DNA of 64,000 nucleotides from Lytechinus pictus (GCF_037042905.1 NC_087261.1:10377717-10441716), one strand, 5' to 3'. Shown: positions 11,340-24,998, counted from the first letter of the stretch. Translations and numbers: made by a program. Notes: generated from the sequence alone by a model not told the origin.

Positions 11340-11905
11340 AGCTTCTACCATGAAGCTAGTAGCTCCATGCTTCTATGATTCCCCAAGTCTAAATTCTTTT
11401 AAATTTAAGTTCAAAAAGTTTCTCCAAGATACTCGTTAGTTTGTTTAACTCTTCATCACTCATACATTATATTTTTCATATATATACTTAGGACTACTGT
11501 GAAATATGATAATTTTCGTTTTCCTGTTGATCCGTAATATTCGCTGTGAGTGCCGGGGCAAGAATCTGGAGACCATTGATCTCGTTTTTTCTCTCATTTT
11601 CTATTTCTTTCTTCTTTTCTTTTTTTCTTTTAAACTATTCATTTAAATAGATTTAAGCTCAACTTCTACATGTTGTATTTGTGTTTTGTTTACATTGTTC
11701 ATACAAATATATAATAGGAGGCTGCATTCTACAAGCTTCGCTTTTTTAGCAGCCTCCTCCGTTTCCGACCTGTTATCTTAATTATTACATATAATAAGTT
11801 TCTTTGTTTTATTGATTATATCAAGATGTAACAAAACTTAATGTAAATGATTGTAAATGATTGTTGGAAATGGAAAAATAAATGAAATGAAATGAAATGA
11901 AAATG
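11340..11905 (+). mobile_element. 3' end of a CR1/L2-like LINE
   Basis: The segment ends in repeated AATGA units (AAATAAATGAAATGAAATGA), a typical short-repeat tail of CR1/L2-type non-LTR elements. Upstream is a stem-loop with arms GGAGGCTGC and GCAGCCTCC around TACAAGCTTCGCTTTTTA. A related hairpin lies at 61649-61694. No RT coding remains. Confidence 0.55.
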
Positions 11906-11935
11906 ATTGATACAGTGGCGATTAGTTGACCACCC

Positions 11936-12157
11936 CCCCCCCCCCCCCATCCACCTGCTCATTTGCATACATCATGTACATGTATGAATGCACATCCATG
12001 ATGCTAATTGCTCTGTGTTCTGCAACTTCAAACAAACATCATTTTTCAGTTCACTACCACACCTCATTCGTCGCAAAATCATAATCACATCACTTGCAGA
12101 CAGGCCTAAAAGTTAAAAAGAATGAAAAGGGGACATATCTGTCCAAGCTGCACGTAC
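11936..12157. other. poly-C tract and start of the ferroxidase intron 1
   Basis: A run of about 16 C lies near 11936. On the minus strand, 12157 downward is intron 1 of the ferroxidase-like gene, starting GTACGTG. I see no later exon in 1-12157. Confidence 0.5.
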
Positions 12158-12333
12158 CTGACCGCGGTGATATTTTGCCCCGTGATTTCATTCCTCTTGT
12201 TCGGAGAATAGTCCCAGTCACGCTCTATGACACCCACATAATAGACCCTCTCCTTAGCCGAAACCACGGGGGTGAAGGAGAACAAGAGTGCGATGATGCT
12301 CATCAAAAACAACTGTGGATAGGGTCTATCCAT
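12158..12333 (-). CDS. first coding exon of a hephaestin/ceruloplasmin-like multicopper ferroxidase (partial)
   Basis: Reading from ATG at 12333, the peptide begins MDRPYPQLF, then a hydrophobic core (LMSIIALLFSF) ending VVSA, a good signal peptide with predicted cleavage before KERVYY. The mature start RVYYVGVIERDWDY then SPNKRNEITGQNI matches the first cupredoxin domain of hephaestin and ceruloplasmin, where an (R/K)xYYxGI...WxY segment follows the signal peptide. The exon stops at CAG|GTACGTG, a strong donor at 12158/12157. The family are secreted or membrane-bound copper enzymes of about 1,100 residues that oxidise Fe(II) to Fe(III); copper ligands lie in later exons, not seen here. Upstream in-frame codons up to 12426 lack a better start. 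Alternative: another member of the same family (factor V/VIII-like). Confidence 0.7.
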
Positions 12334-12620
12334 TCTGTCTGAGCTCTCTCTCTCTGATCTTCCCGGCGCAATAAGATAATATGTATCTCGAATGAGAGTC
12401 GAGCCTGGTTCTAAACTTAATATCACTCCATATAGTCAACGGTGGAGAAGTTTAATTCTGACACTGATCATCAACCTTCACTCAAGCAGCGCAGACAACA
12501 TAGGCGTGACTGCGTATGCGCAGGATGGGTCGGAACCTAATCAAGATCTTCCAGGCGTGAATAATTCGGCGCGGCGCGGCGCGGGCTTGGATAGGGGAGG
12601 GGGTTCCCCATGAACAAGCA
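12334..12620 (-). promoter_or_regulatory. likely 5' UTR and promoter of the ferroxidase-like gene
   Basis: The 290 bases upstream of the start codon are richer in GC and CpG than the surroundings, peaking in CGGCGCGGCGCGGCGCG near 12570. This suits a CpG-type start region. There is no TATA box I can place with confidence. An iron-responsive CAGTGT motif occurs near 12460 but has no supporting stem. Confidence 0.35.
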
Positions 12621-12835
12621 GATGTACATGTTCATGTGCAATCACACAAACCACAATTAATTAATGCAAAACAAAATTACGTTTTATATGTATTTGATCG
12701 CATTTTTCATCCATGAATAAATGAGATTCATAATTGTTTCCCTCGTTTCAAGGTCAGCATTTTAGATCTACATGTATATCTTGCGATCTTTATTATGCTC
12801 ACAGTACTAGGCCTATATATGTTCACATCGTGTTC

Positions 12836-13377
12836 GATTGTAAAACTGTGTTTCACACTGTTCAAATGCTCAAATCAAACACTGTGAACACCTCTACGGT
12901 GTGAATGTTCACAGTGTGTTCACATTGCTGTGTTCGAAATTAGCGTGTGATTCACTATTTAGCAATGTGAAGATAATTCCACACTGTAGACACCTCTATC
13001 GTGTGAATGTTCACAGTGCGTTCACATGGTGGGCTATAATTATGTGAATAAATTATGTGGTTCACACTTTTAAAATGCTCAAAATTATAATGTGACGATA
13101 ATTCCACAGTGTGGATGGACACCTCTACAGTGTGAATGTTCACAGTGTGTTCACATTGTAGGCTATAATTATGTGAATAATGTTGTTCACACTGTCTTGT
13201 AAAAAGCTCAAAATTAGCAATGTGACGATAATTCCACAGTGTGGATGGACACCTCTACAGTGTGAATGTTCACAGTGTGTTCACATGGTGGACTATGTGA
13301 AGATGTGGTTCACATTTTATAATGCTCAAAATGAATAGTGTGAAGGTGATTTCACATGATGTTCCACACTGTCCGAT
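12836..13377. repeat. CACTGTGAACA-type tandem repeat / foldback element
   Basis: Phrases such as CACCTCTACAGTGTGAATGT, TTCACAGTGTGTTCACAT and GATAATTCCACAGTGTGGA recur about every 110-120 bp, with inverted copies of GTGTGAA and TTCACAC throughout. The last part (AATGCTCAAA then TTCCACACTGT) matches the edge of the repeat at 44018, so both belong to one family. Confidence 0.75.
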
Positions 13378-13433
13378 ACACTATATGAGACACTGTTCTT
13401 TCCAGCATGACTGCCATGGAGTTAAAAACTCAC

Positions 13434-14173
13434 TTAAAGGACAAGTCCACCCAAACAAAAAGCTGATTTGAATAGAAAGAGAAAAATCTAACAAACATAA
13501 CACTGAGAATTTCATCAAAATCGGATGTAAAATAAGAAAGTTATGACATTTTAAAGTTTTGCTTAATTTCACAAAATAGTTATATGTATATCCTGGGGCC
13601 CGTTGCAGAAAGAGTTGCAATCAATTGCAACTCGAAAAATCATGCGTAACTTGATTTTCAACCAATCAACAGCGCACATTTGGGACTTGCGTTTAAACGC
13701 AACTCTTTCTGCAACGGACCCCTGGTCGGTATGCAAATGAGGAGACTGATGACGTCATCCACTCACTATTTCTTTTGTATTTTATTATGTGAAATATGAA
13801 ATATTCTAATTTTCTCCCCATTGTCAAGTGAAACAAAGACTAATTCCTCCCTGAATGTGTGGAATTAGCATTGTTTAATATTATATGGTTCAGTCAAGTT
13901 GGTCCTTATTGTCAAATCTGTAAAAAATAAAATATCGCATAATTCAAACAATAAAAAACAAAAGAAATAGTGAGTGAGGGACATTATCGACTGTCTCATT
14001 TGCATGTCACTGAGTTGTGCATATCACTGTGATGTGAAAAATAAACGAAACTTTAAAATGTCATAACTTTCTTATTTTACATCCGATTTTGATGAAATTT
14101 TGAGCGTTATGCTAGTTTTATTTTTCTCTATTTATCCAAATCTTCATTTTTCTGGGATGGACTTGACCTTTAA
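13434..14173. mobile_element. TTAA-flanked MITE, family 2, inserted in the RT fragment
   Basis: Ends TTAAAGGACAAGTCCA and TGGACTTGACCTTTAA are inverted; the inverted match extends about 150 bp (AAATCGGATGTAAAATAAGA in both arms). TTAA is duplicated at the edges. It holds a younger 137-bp foldback at 13595-13731. Confidence 0.88.
13595..13731. mobile_element. small foldback MITE nested in family 2
   Basis: Termini GGGCCCGTTGCAGAAAGAG and CTCTTTCTGCAACGGACCC are inverted over more than 20 bases. CTG flanks both ends. A 3-bp CWG duplication suits PIF/Harbinger-type insertion. It is non-coding. Confidence 0.75.
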
Positions 14174-14524
14174 AACGCAATTGCAAAAATTATTCATTGT
14201 TCAGAAGAGAGCTATTAGAAGTATAATGTCAGTTATCGTGCCCATACAAATGTTTTATTTCATGACAATCACTTATTGAGAGTGGAAGATATTTACTTTA
14301 TGCAGCTAGGATCTCTTATGTATGATTTTGATTCAGGAAGTCTAGACAATCTTCCACTCTCCATATCTCGTGCAAGAACAAAGTTCACTTTAGGTTCTCT
14401 AGTTTGCACTGGACCCAGGTTTTGGAATGCACTTGACTCTGACATTACACATGCTGTCAGTTCTACAGTGTTTAAACGAAAATTGAAATCTTATTTACTG
14501 AGTAACTATGGAAGTGATTCGTAA

Positions 14525-15345
14525 AGCCTATTTTTCGTGTGTTATTTATAAGTTAATGCTAAATTATTAATACGTTTCATCCCCCCTTTCCCGGGCCTGG
14601 CTGGTCTCTGTCCTCATGTCCCCTTGTTTGTCCCTTTTGTACATAAATGTGTCCCTCTTCTCTCCCCGCCTCTCTCTTTAGTTATCATATTATATTATAT
14701 TGCCATTTCTGTGTTGTTTATCTAATGTTCTTTGAATTCGTAATGAAGAACCTTAATTTACAAGCATTGCTTAACTTAGGTTTCCTCGTCTTCCTTTAAA
14801 AAAAATTTTTTTTTTCTGTCTTAAGCTGTATAATGTATTTAAACAGGGGCGGAAATCTCTCCCAAAAGGTAGGGGGACAAGGGGCTGGAAAATTTGACAG
14901 GCAAAAAAAAGGTTATCACCCCTAATAATATTGTAGGTCATTTCGACGAAAATAAATTTGACAAGCAAAAAAAATAAAATAAAAAAATAAAAAAAAGGTT
15001 ATCATCCCAAAAGTAAGGTCATCTCGTCCTAAAGTACATGTTTTATTTCGATTTTGAATGATGTATTTCTTACCATCATAATAGACCACAAATAGTAGGG
15101 AAGACATTTGATATTGTGTCCCCCCCCCCCTACTATTTTGAGTAGGGGGGACACGTCCCCCCTGGGATTTCCGCCCATGTATTTAAAAACAATGTTTTCT
15201 GCATACTCTGTTTTATGTATACCTGTATGTTTTATCATGTACTCTACTTATTGTTTCACTCGGCATACACACTTGTATGTTTGTAATGTATTCAAACTCA
15301 AAGTTGGAAGACGAATAAAATGAACCTAACTAACTTAACTTAAAA
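14525..15345 (+). mobile_element. 3' UTR of the RT fragment
   Basis: From the stop codon the sequence runs to a tail-like ending GAATAAAATGAACCTAACTA. It is non-coding and is interrupted by a hAT-like element at 14844-15179. This is the expected 3' end for the LINE at 13378-14524. Confidence 0.5.
14844..15179. mobile_element. hAT-like non-autonomous element with 8-bp TSD
   Basis: Ends CAGGGGCGGAAATC and GATTTCCGCCCATG are imperfect inverted repeats. TATTTAAA occurs directly outside both ends (14836-14843 and 15180-15187), an 8-bp duplication diagnostic of hAT. The interior shares TTTGACAAGCAAAAAAAA with the element at 21893 and carries a C tract. Confidence 0.88.
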
Positions 15346-15563
15346 GCAGGAAGAACTCGACGATACTAAATTTCGATTGTTCAATTTAAGCAATGTCGCC
15401 CTCTTTTGGCTATATTATTTAAGACAGTCAATATTATCATTGCAACGCAATAAAATAAATTAAGTTATTTACCGATCACCATGAGGTAATAAATCCAGAC
15501 TAGGAATTTATTATTCTTTTTTCCGAAAAGGGGAAAACTCGTTCTAATGACATGACCATCTCC
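15346..15563. other. no recognisable feature
   Basis: AT-rich spacer between the LINE tail and the next hAT element. Confidence 0.4.
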
Positions 15564-16506
15564 CAGGGACAGCGGAACGTATTTTCGTTTGGGGGGGGGG
15601 GGGTGGCAAAGACCCCAAAAGGGCACTCACATGTCAAGATGGGCATTTTGGTGCAAACGAGTATTTTCACCATGAGATTATCATCTGCGTGAAGTATATA
15701 TAGTTATGTGTTTTGTAATAATATAAGTTGAGCAAAGCCTTTTTGAAGTGATTTTTGATTGATAATTAAAATATATACTTAGGCTTTATTATTTCCCGGT
15801 TTTGAAAAAAAAATCAAATATGAAGTTGTAAAACTCGTTTTTGGTCAATAATTATGGCGCTAATTACTGCTTTAAAAAAGCATCCTTGTGACATATTGCG
15901 AGCGAGAAGGCTAGCTCAAACTTCTTGACACTTAATGTAATTAGACATACAAATTAACCATTCCGAGCAGTTTTTTTAATCATGAAAAAAATGCGTATCT
16001 ACCTAAAGAATGATCGCGAAGGCGAAGCGCGAGCTGAAATTTTATACTGACCAGAAAAGGAACCTGTTACGGACTGCATTAGTGACAAATGAATGGAATA
16101 CATATCTCGCCAATCATGCCAATCATAATGATGCGAGTGTGAGCTGGAAATTTGTGATATTCCAACTTGAAAACTGGACATTCTAAACAATTTTTGTAAC
16201 CAGGAACAGAATGAGTACCTTGATAAACAATAATTGATGCAAGCGCGAAACGCAAGCCAGAAATGTGTGATATTCCAATCTGAAAACTGGACATTCTAAG
16301 CATTTTTGTGAACATTAACAGGATGAGTACCTTACTAAACAATAATTGATGCGAGCGCGAAGCGCGGGCCAAAAAAATATGATTTTTCTATCCTAAAATA
16401 TATTGTGTTGTACTTCAAAAAGGGTATTTCATTTTGAAAAAATGGCACATTTCATTTAAAAAAAAAGGCATTCTCCATTTTGAAAAAAGGGATTCTGCCG
16501 CCACTG
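15564..16506. mobile_element. hAT-like non-autonomous element with 8-bp TSD and internal repeats
   Basis: CCATCTCC flanks the element on both sides (15556-15563 and 16507-16514). The ends CAGGGACAGCGGAACG and CTGCCGCCACTG are weakly inverted. The right half contains repeats of about 160 bp with GCGAGCGCGAAGCGCG-type palindromes and TTGTGATATTCCAA. A G tract sits near the left end. The reading frames on the minus strand here are repeats, not genes. Confidence 0.85.
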
Positions 16507-16683
16507 CCATCTCCTATTTTTTTAGTGATCTGAGGCATGGTATACTCTGAAAAACTCTTGTGATATTCGTTTAGAATTATTTTGTCCCTTATTTTAGTAA
16601 ACATGGTAAAGCAAAACCTCCAAATTGGTGTTCAAAAACCTCTCTTTCTACAATGGACACGACATGAGAATTGCGCTTGTCTC

Positions 16684-17016
16684 CTGGGGGGGGGGGGCAC
16701 TTACATTGACGAGTGGATACCATACGCGACCAAAAAACACGTAAAAATATGTCTTTTTCAAGATAGGGCACGTTACGTACGTAACGTAATAAGGGTGTCA
16801 AAAACACTAAAATAATGAAAAAAGGGTATATATTTTCGCTAGGAAAGCTACGTGTTTAGGGTCAAATTAGCGAGGGTTATAAAAAAATAAGACTAAAATG
16901 TTTTAGAAAGGATGTACTTTTTGCCCCAAGAGTCGTGTTTAGAGTACGATTTGCGCGAGGTGTGGGGAGGTGGGGCTGTACTAAACCCAATGGAAGTGCC
17001 CCCCCCCCCCTGGGGG
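16684..17016. mobile_element. G-tract-bounded TIR repeat
   Basis: The left end CTGGGGGGGGGGGCACTT then ACATTG and the right end CAATGGAAGTG then a C tract and TGGGGG are inverted copies. The interior has GGGTGTCAAAAACAC and TACGTACGTAACG. It is non-coding. I cannot assign a superfamily. Confidence 0.55.
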
Positions 17017-20000
17017 CTTGTCTTTTTTAATGTGAAGAATCTCCCCTTTGCATTAGGGATTTTATCTCGTCCTTTGGGGGAGCGAGAACACTCCCACGTC
17101 CCCACCTCTTCCTTTTTAAAATAATCTGTATATATGAAATTCTGCATCCTCTTTTATGTTTATGGCTGGTTCAAGTTGGGTTTATTAACATGAATTATGA
17201 GAGAAGTTACTTTCCAGGAATATCTCATTTTAGTTGCATTTTTAGTTGATTATTATATTGCGATCATCAGTCTATACCAACTTTGTGAACACCGACTAGC
17301 GATTTACTTCATTCCATATAGTATACAGGATAAGTCAAGAATTAACTGGCTTCTGAGGGTGAACCGATATCAAAGAGATTGAAATATAGAACTATTTGTC
17401 TAAAGATTAACTTTAAATGATTCTTGGTATGCTAATACGTTTGCAGTTGGTAAACATCTCAAGTCTCCGGTGGCAAGAGAAGAAACACACTATTTACACA
17501 ATTTCTCCGAAAGTAAGAGGATTTCGAACGTATCTTTAGACGCGCTCCAGAAATTCCCTAATTTTCACGTTTTTAAATAAAAAATAAGAGCTTTGTTGAC
17601 ATACCAACAATACCGTTAATAGTCAAGTTTTTTTCATTATTTACATGTTTTTACAGCTACTTGGAAAGTTAGAAGCGTTACTTTTAAGAAGAAAGATAAT
17701 TATACATGTTTTACTCTTTTGTGGCTGAAATATTTTCCTTGAGGAACACAACAACGAGCCAATTCTTTGTCGTAGGAGGTTAATTCGGACTCTCCCTTAA
17801 TAACTCGTGTGTGTATAACGTTTTCAAGAACCGTCAAACAAATACAATAATAGTTGTTTCTAGTCTATAAACACGAGGAGTTATTTTGTTGGAAACAATA
17901 TTACACGAATCAAATGGCCGCCCCATTCATGCCACTGACCGATACTTAATGGAGACTTTTGCAGTAAGCCGCTCCATAATAATGCAGACAATCTCACACT
18001 TTCTAAATAGAAGTGATCAATAACTATCGATGTTGCAATTGCAGTTCTTCGAACGCAAAAAAAGAAGAGAGCAGATCGTTCGAGAATTCTGAGCATCTGC
18101 ATCCAGTGGCTACCTCTTTCTTCCGTACGGATATATTGATGATACCACCACATGTTTGTGTATGCTGCTTTTTTTTTCAATATTATAATTGAAATCACCA
18201 TTTTCCTTGCGTCTGTGTTCTAAACCAGTCTAATTTTATCTTTATGCATGTTTATGAAAACAAAGAATTCGCTACCCATCACCGACTTAAAAAAAGATAA
18301 TTTGTTATAGGATCCTCTGGGAGATTTCGGGTAAGTTTATTTTATTCATTATTGTTATTACTATTTTTCTTACTGATGGTATGACTTTGGATTGTCTGTG
18401 TTCGATGTATCAAGGTGACAAAGGTTCTAAAGTGAATGAATTTTAAAAGATTATTTTGCAATCATTAAGCAATTTTCGACTCTATTCACCGTCCTCTTAT
18501 ACCTCATGTAGGTCATTAATGAAAGGTTGAAATTTTAATAATATCAGCTTTATAATATGTTATTAATTTTTTGGAAACTTGATTCGATTCGAATTTGATA
18601 TGACTTGTCTCTCCGCATGTTTCAAGATCAAGTGATTTCTCGACCCAGTTTTCAAATCTTCAAAGAAAAGCGACCAAGGTGAAATTGAAGTTGAATAATA
18701 TGGAAACAGTGTAATTTTAGATGCAGTCAAACTTCGAAACATTAACCACGATTTTTTTGTCTGTGTGTGTGTTTGTGCGTGTTTTAGGGGGAAGTGTCAA
18801 TTGGTGATAAAACAATACACTGACGTTATTAATAGTGACAATTTTTTTATCGTAGGCTGCCCTTTCATAAATCATTTTATTTTCTGTATGAAGGAAACTT
18901 TTTTTTCTCATAAAACAAAATCTGAAGGTTCGCCTGTTTGTTGCTGTCATAATTGTCTTTCACCTAATGTTGACAAACTTATCCTCATTAGTAGTAATTG
19001 AGTAAACCTCTAATCAAATTTAATGACGAGTTATGAACCAGCTTGGTGAATTTGCGTGAGAATTCCACACGTACTGTCACCATGATCACATGATCATCGC
19101 CGACTATTCTGACTAGTTAGTCACACCAACGTAACCGACTCCAGAACGATCAAAATCATTACGTTATTTCGAATGGCGCAATCGGTAGGGTGGGAATCGA
19201 TTTCGGTCGGTGAGCTTGAGTATATTGTGCGTGACATTTTGCAGAAGCGCACCTTCTCGTGAAAGCATTTTATTTTCGTGAACACAATCATGAATAATCT
19301 TGAAATAGAAATCATTTAATACGTCTAGTCATATAAGCCCAGCTGTCCAGAGCAAGCTCACCAGAGACCTATTACGAGGGGCGTGTTCCATGCGCCATTT
19401 CCTAACTCCCTTCGTGTCACGTTAGCTTTTCTGTTTTTGCTTTAAAAGAATGCTGATTAATTCCCTATTGTCATAATTATAGTCGACACAAAGGAAGAGA
19501 CATTTCGAGGCCGAGAATAGACGCAAACAGATGTACGAGGGAATCATTCCCAATAGAAAACAATAAACCAGGACGGTACTTCGCACATTTTAGTGACGTA
19601 ATGGACGTGGTTTCATGGCTCCAAATGGCGAGTGAGGAGGAGGGGGGGGGGGTAATCCCATAATGAATATGACAATCATGCAAGAAATTAAAAAGGGATT
19701 TTTTTCCCCTTGGCGTACAAATTAATTAATCCCTTGATAATGACGAATCAAACAGAAATGATAATATACCTTAAAGACTATATAGGTATATTTGGTAATG
19801 TGAGGTTTCCTTTCACTTCCGTTATAATCTTGAGTTATTTAGTGGGGTGCACATTCCAATTACCAGATTTCCTAGACTCTATACTTCCTATTTATTCTTC
19901 TTCTATGTAAAAGGAAAATTATGATTTGTAGCCACATTTTATTCATATCTAATCTGTAATTATTTGCGATGCCAATTTGTATTCGATTAATTAGAATTCG

Positions 20001-20400
20001 GCGAATCATTAACTCTTGGGTGTTAAAAATTCGCCCCAAATGACTATATAAAATAAAAACACCATTATTTTTGACAATGATTATTCTTGCAGTTGTAAAA
20101 AAATTATAAAATACTGATTTGGGATAAAGGAAAACCATCTGCCTGACAATATATTTTTTTTGTAACAAAAATGTCATTTTTTTTCCTTTCTTTTTAACCC
20201 TTCCACATGGTTCCTTTATCATGTTTATTGAAATCTGACAATATGGTATAGCTAAAAGGCATTTTAATCCTCTTTATGACAAATACATTGAATATATTAT
20301 TTAGCATTCAAATGCAAGTGTTTCTTTGGAAAGTTGGGATTGGTACATTTTTAATCTTGCTTTAATTAGGCAAAACCACACCCCATAGGCTGACTAGATT
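17017..20400. other. 3.4 kb without recognisable genes or repeats
   Basis: AT-rich, low repeat content. The longest frame, 106 codons on the minus strand (17881-18201), has no family resemblance. One G tract lies near 19640. Cis-regulatory content is possible because transposons are depleted here, but I see no clear site. Confidence 0.4.
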
Positions 20401-20437
20401 ACACTGTAAAAAATGAAGTGCTCATTTTTTACAGTGT
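20401..20437. repeat. perfect 16-bp hairpin ACACTGTAAAAAATGA
   Basis: ACACTGTAAAAAATGA is followed by five bases and its exact reverse complement. The ACACTGTAAAAA start resembles the termini of the MITEs at 37511 and 57898, so this may be a collapsed copy in which only the two ends remain. Confidence 0.6.
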
Positions 20438-21152
20438 ATTCTTGCACCGAATGACATGCGTTTCATCAACACTCCTTTTTTTCAAAAACATATACTTTTA
20501 TTATATTTTTCATCCTCCTCTCTTTGATTATACTTGTTTGGTTTTTGGTTTCTATGTACAGATATACATGTTTATATTTGCTCCACCATCTTTTTTTAAA
20601 GGTGTTGAATGTTGGAAAAGGAAGAGTTTTTATCATTGTCGACTCTTTCCTTATTATTTCATTTCGCTTTTATTTCGCAACGCCGTTTACTGTTAAGAAA
20701 ATTACATTAGCAGTTTGAACAACCATGCTTAATCTATTAAGAAATAAGTATTAAAATATAAATATTGTTTAAGATTTATATTATGCACTAACTTGTTTTA
20801 ACATGCAGATTCTGTGAGGTTAATAATAATATAAACAACGTTGTATAATAAAAATGTTTTAACTGTGTAAGGGCATTGACAAGGAATTGTTGGGAAATTT
20901 TTGAGTTTATTTCCCTAATACAATGTTTAACATTTAAGTTTTATAGTGAGGGGAAGAGAAAGAGGGATTGAAAGACAGAGAAAATGATAGAGAGGGGGAG
21001 AGAGGGGGATCAATGTGAATTTGTATCATGTAGACATAATGGAGTTATATTTTTTTATCACAATTATTAACCCCTAGTAGGGGTTCAGACCCCCTAAAAT
21101 ATTGTCAGAGACATCATAGCTGTACAAAAAAAGAAGAAAAAAAAAGGACCAC
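20438..21152. other. no gene seen; short purine-rich stretch
   Basis: AT-rich sequence with a GA-rich stretch at about 20945-21010. Nothing else is recognisable. Confidence 0.4.
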
Positions 21153-21241
21153 TCCACCGAACCGGATTCGAACCAGTGACCTAAGGATGACAGTGTTTAT
21201 ACCTCTACAGTCCTCCGCTCTACCAACTGAGCTATCGGTGG
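21153..21241 (-). tRNA. tRNA-Tyr-GUA: tRNA-Tyr(GUA), isolated copy
   Basis: An 89-bp gene with acceptor strands CCACCGA and TCGGTGG, A box TAGCTCAGTTGG, B box GGTTCGAATCC and anticodon GTA. A 16-bp intron, AGGTATAAACACTGTC, follows the base 3' of the anticodon. The intron and flanks are most like the array-A gene at 25344, suggesting a copy moved about 4 kb. A T run follows the 3' end (pol III terminator). Confidence 0.93.
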
Positions 21242-21892
21242 CTGCTGGCGGAGAGGGCGCACATAATGGAATACAATCCAAAGAAAGAAAAAAAACCTCG
21301 GTACGCGTGCGTGAGACGGTTATGTCAATGAGTCATAAAGCTCGTCAATACAAAGGAGAAACAGTGTCTTATCGTTCTGTAAATATTTCGCAATGCACAT
21401 GCAAGTTGCGTAGGTTTATGATTATTTACCATGGATAGCTTACTATGTTGCATGAAAATCGATATCAAATTACTAGGCCTTCCGTAAAATGAAACATATT
21501 TTGAAACAGGAATAAAAAGATAATAGTATATTTTTTCAAGGAAAGATTATCACATTTTTGTTTGTGTTTCCACCTTTTGCAAAGGGAGAGATGTGAAAAG
21601 GATAGGCCCCCAAAAGCTCACTAACGATATATTTTAATTAACATATAAACTTCAACAAAGTAGTGGTAACCGTGACATTTTCCTCCATTTGAAAGACAAA
21701 AATGAATAATTAAAATAAAAAATGACGCCCGGCCCGGCTCTTTGTCGGTTTTAAAGTCTATAGGCCGGTCGAGTAAATTTCAAAATTTGTCAAAAAATAT
21801 AGTGGGGTACTCTGCCTGGCGGGGCCTACATTAATTTGATTTAAAATTGGTTCCGTCTTTCCTCTTCCTAAACTAAAGGCCCGTTATCAGTA
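21242..21892. other. no recognisable feature
   Basis: About 650 bases of AT-rich sequence after the tRNA. Nothing supported. Confidence 0.4.
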
Positions 21893-22212
21893 GCGTACCT
21901 AGGATTTTCCACAGGGGGGGGGGGGGGCAAAACCGTCCGCCAAAAAATTTGACAAGCAAAAAAAAAAGGCCTTCAATCACAAATAAAGGATTTCGTACGA
22001 GAAAAAAAATTGACAAGCAAAAAAAAAAAAAATAAATAAAAGGTTTTCAAGCATGTCAGGGGGGGGGGGCAAAAAAGTTTTCAAGCTCGTCAGGGGGGGG
22101 GGGCAAAAAAGGTCTTCAAGCTCGTCAGGGGGGGGCAGGGATGCGTCCTTTGCATGGGTTGTGACTCGTCAGGGGGGGGGGTCAAACTGCCCCCCCCCCG
22201 TAGGTACGCTAT
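21893..22212. mobile_element. hAT-like element with G tracts and internal tandem repeat
   Basis: The left end CAGTAGCGTACCTA and the right end TAGGTACGCTAT are inverted. Near-matching GCCCGTTAT and GCCCGTAAT lie outside, a possible imperfect TSD. Inside, a unit of about 50 bp with CAAGCTCGTCAGGGGGGG is repeated at least three times, and TTTGACAAGCAAAAAAAA is shared with the element at 14844. Confidence 0.65.
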
Positions 22213-24292
<2,080 letters not shown>

Positions 24293-24581
24293 TCCCATCC
24301 ACCCCTTCCCCGCCCTTCTATCTATTTCTTTCTCTCTCCACCAACCTCCCTAGATTACTAAAGATGATTTTATATAAAATTTAGAATCTACTATAATTAA
24401 TTCTCTGCTACCCCCCTCCCCATTTCCTATCTTAAAAGCAGTGCAACTAAAATATATTATAAACATAGTGACAAATTATTAAGTAATTCCTCTTAAAAAC
24501 AGAAGAGGAAAAAGAAGAATAGATACAACAGCAATGCAAAAAAAAAGGAAGGGAAAAAGAAGGGACGAAAAAAAGTACCCC

Positions 24582-24670
24582 TCCACCGAACCGGATTTGA
24601 ACCAGTGACCTAAGGATGTCAGTGCTAATACCTCTACAGTCCTCCGCTCTACCAACTGAGCTATCGGTGG
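24582..24670 (-). tRNA. tRNA-Tyr-GUA: tRNA-Tyr(GUA), array A gene 1
   Basis: Full cloverleaf with GTA anticodon and the 16-bp intron AGGTATTAGCACTGAC. B box GGTTCAAATCC has A where the canonical T-loop has G. A T run lies just 3' of the gene. Confidence 0.93.
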
Positions 24671-24742
24671 CTGTTGGCGGAGAGGGTTTATATGATAAAA
24701 TAATTTTAAGAAAAGAGGGTGGAAGGAAAACAAAGTTACCAC

Positions 24743-24832
24743 TCCACCGAACCGGATTCGAAACAGTGACCTAAAGATGGCAGTGCTAGTACCTTTAAAG
24801 TACAGCCCTCCGCTCTACCAATATCAACGGCT
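24743..24832 (-). pseudogene. tRNA-Tyr pseudogene, array A
   Basis: The 3' half is recognisable (GGTTCGGTGGA), but the T arm has a substitution. The intron region is altered, and the D-arm bases (AGCTCAG in the intact genes) and 5' acceptor are degraded. It cannot fold as a working tRNA. Confidence 0.8.
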
Positions 24833-24998
24833 GTTGCTGGAGGGGGCGCACATAATTAACTAATTGAAAGAGAATTATAATAATAGTCATTTTCGTTAAC
24901 ATAGCGCATACATAAATAATACATAATAAATATGCCTCTATGCCCTTCACTCAGGAGGAAAAGGGCTGGGGAGAGAGAGAGAAAAAAAAAGTTACCAC

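Larger units (their letters stand above)
13378..14524 (+). pseudogene. C-terminal fragment of a non-LTR (CR1/L2-like) reverse transcriptase, interrupted by a MITE
   Basis: After the MITE, the frame reads LQKLFIVQKRAIRSIMS, the segment that follows the RT core in CR1/L2/Crack-type elements. After a frame break, 14276-14524 reads LRVEDIYFMQLGSLMYDF, then GPRFWNALDSDI and FKRKLKSYLL to a stop, the usual C-terminal end of these proteins. The left flank before the MITE (to 13437) joins in frame with the right flank if one TTAA is removed. Everything upstream is missing and the frame is broken, so it is dead on arrival. The 3' UTR follows. Confidence 0.75.

Noticed and set aside
12440-12480. Iron-responsive element (CAGTGT) upstream of the ferroxidase exon
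   Set aside because: The CAGTGT occurs on the correct strand, but the flanking bases do not form the required five-pair stem with bulged C.
16079-16372. 97-codon minus frame with repeated FQ(I/V)GIS
   Set aside because: Translation of the internal repeats of the hAT-like element.
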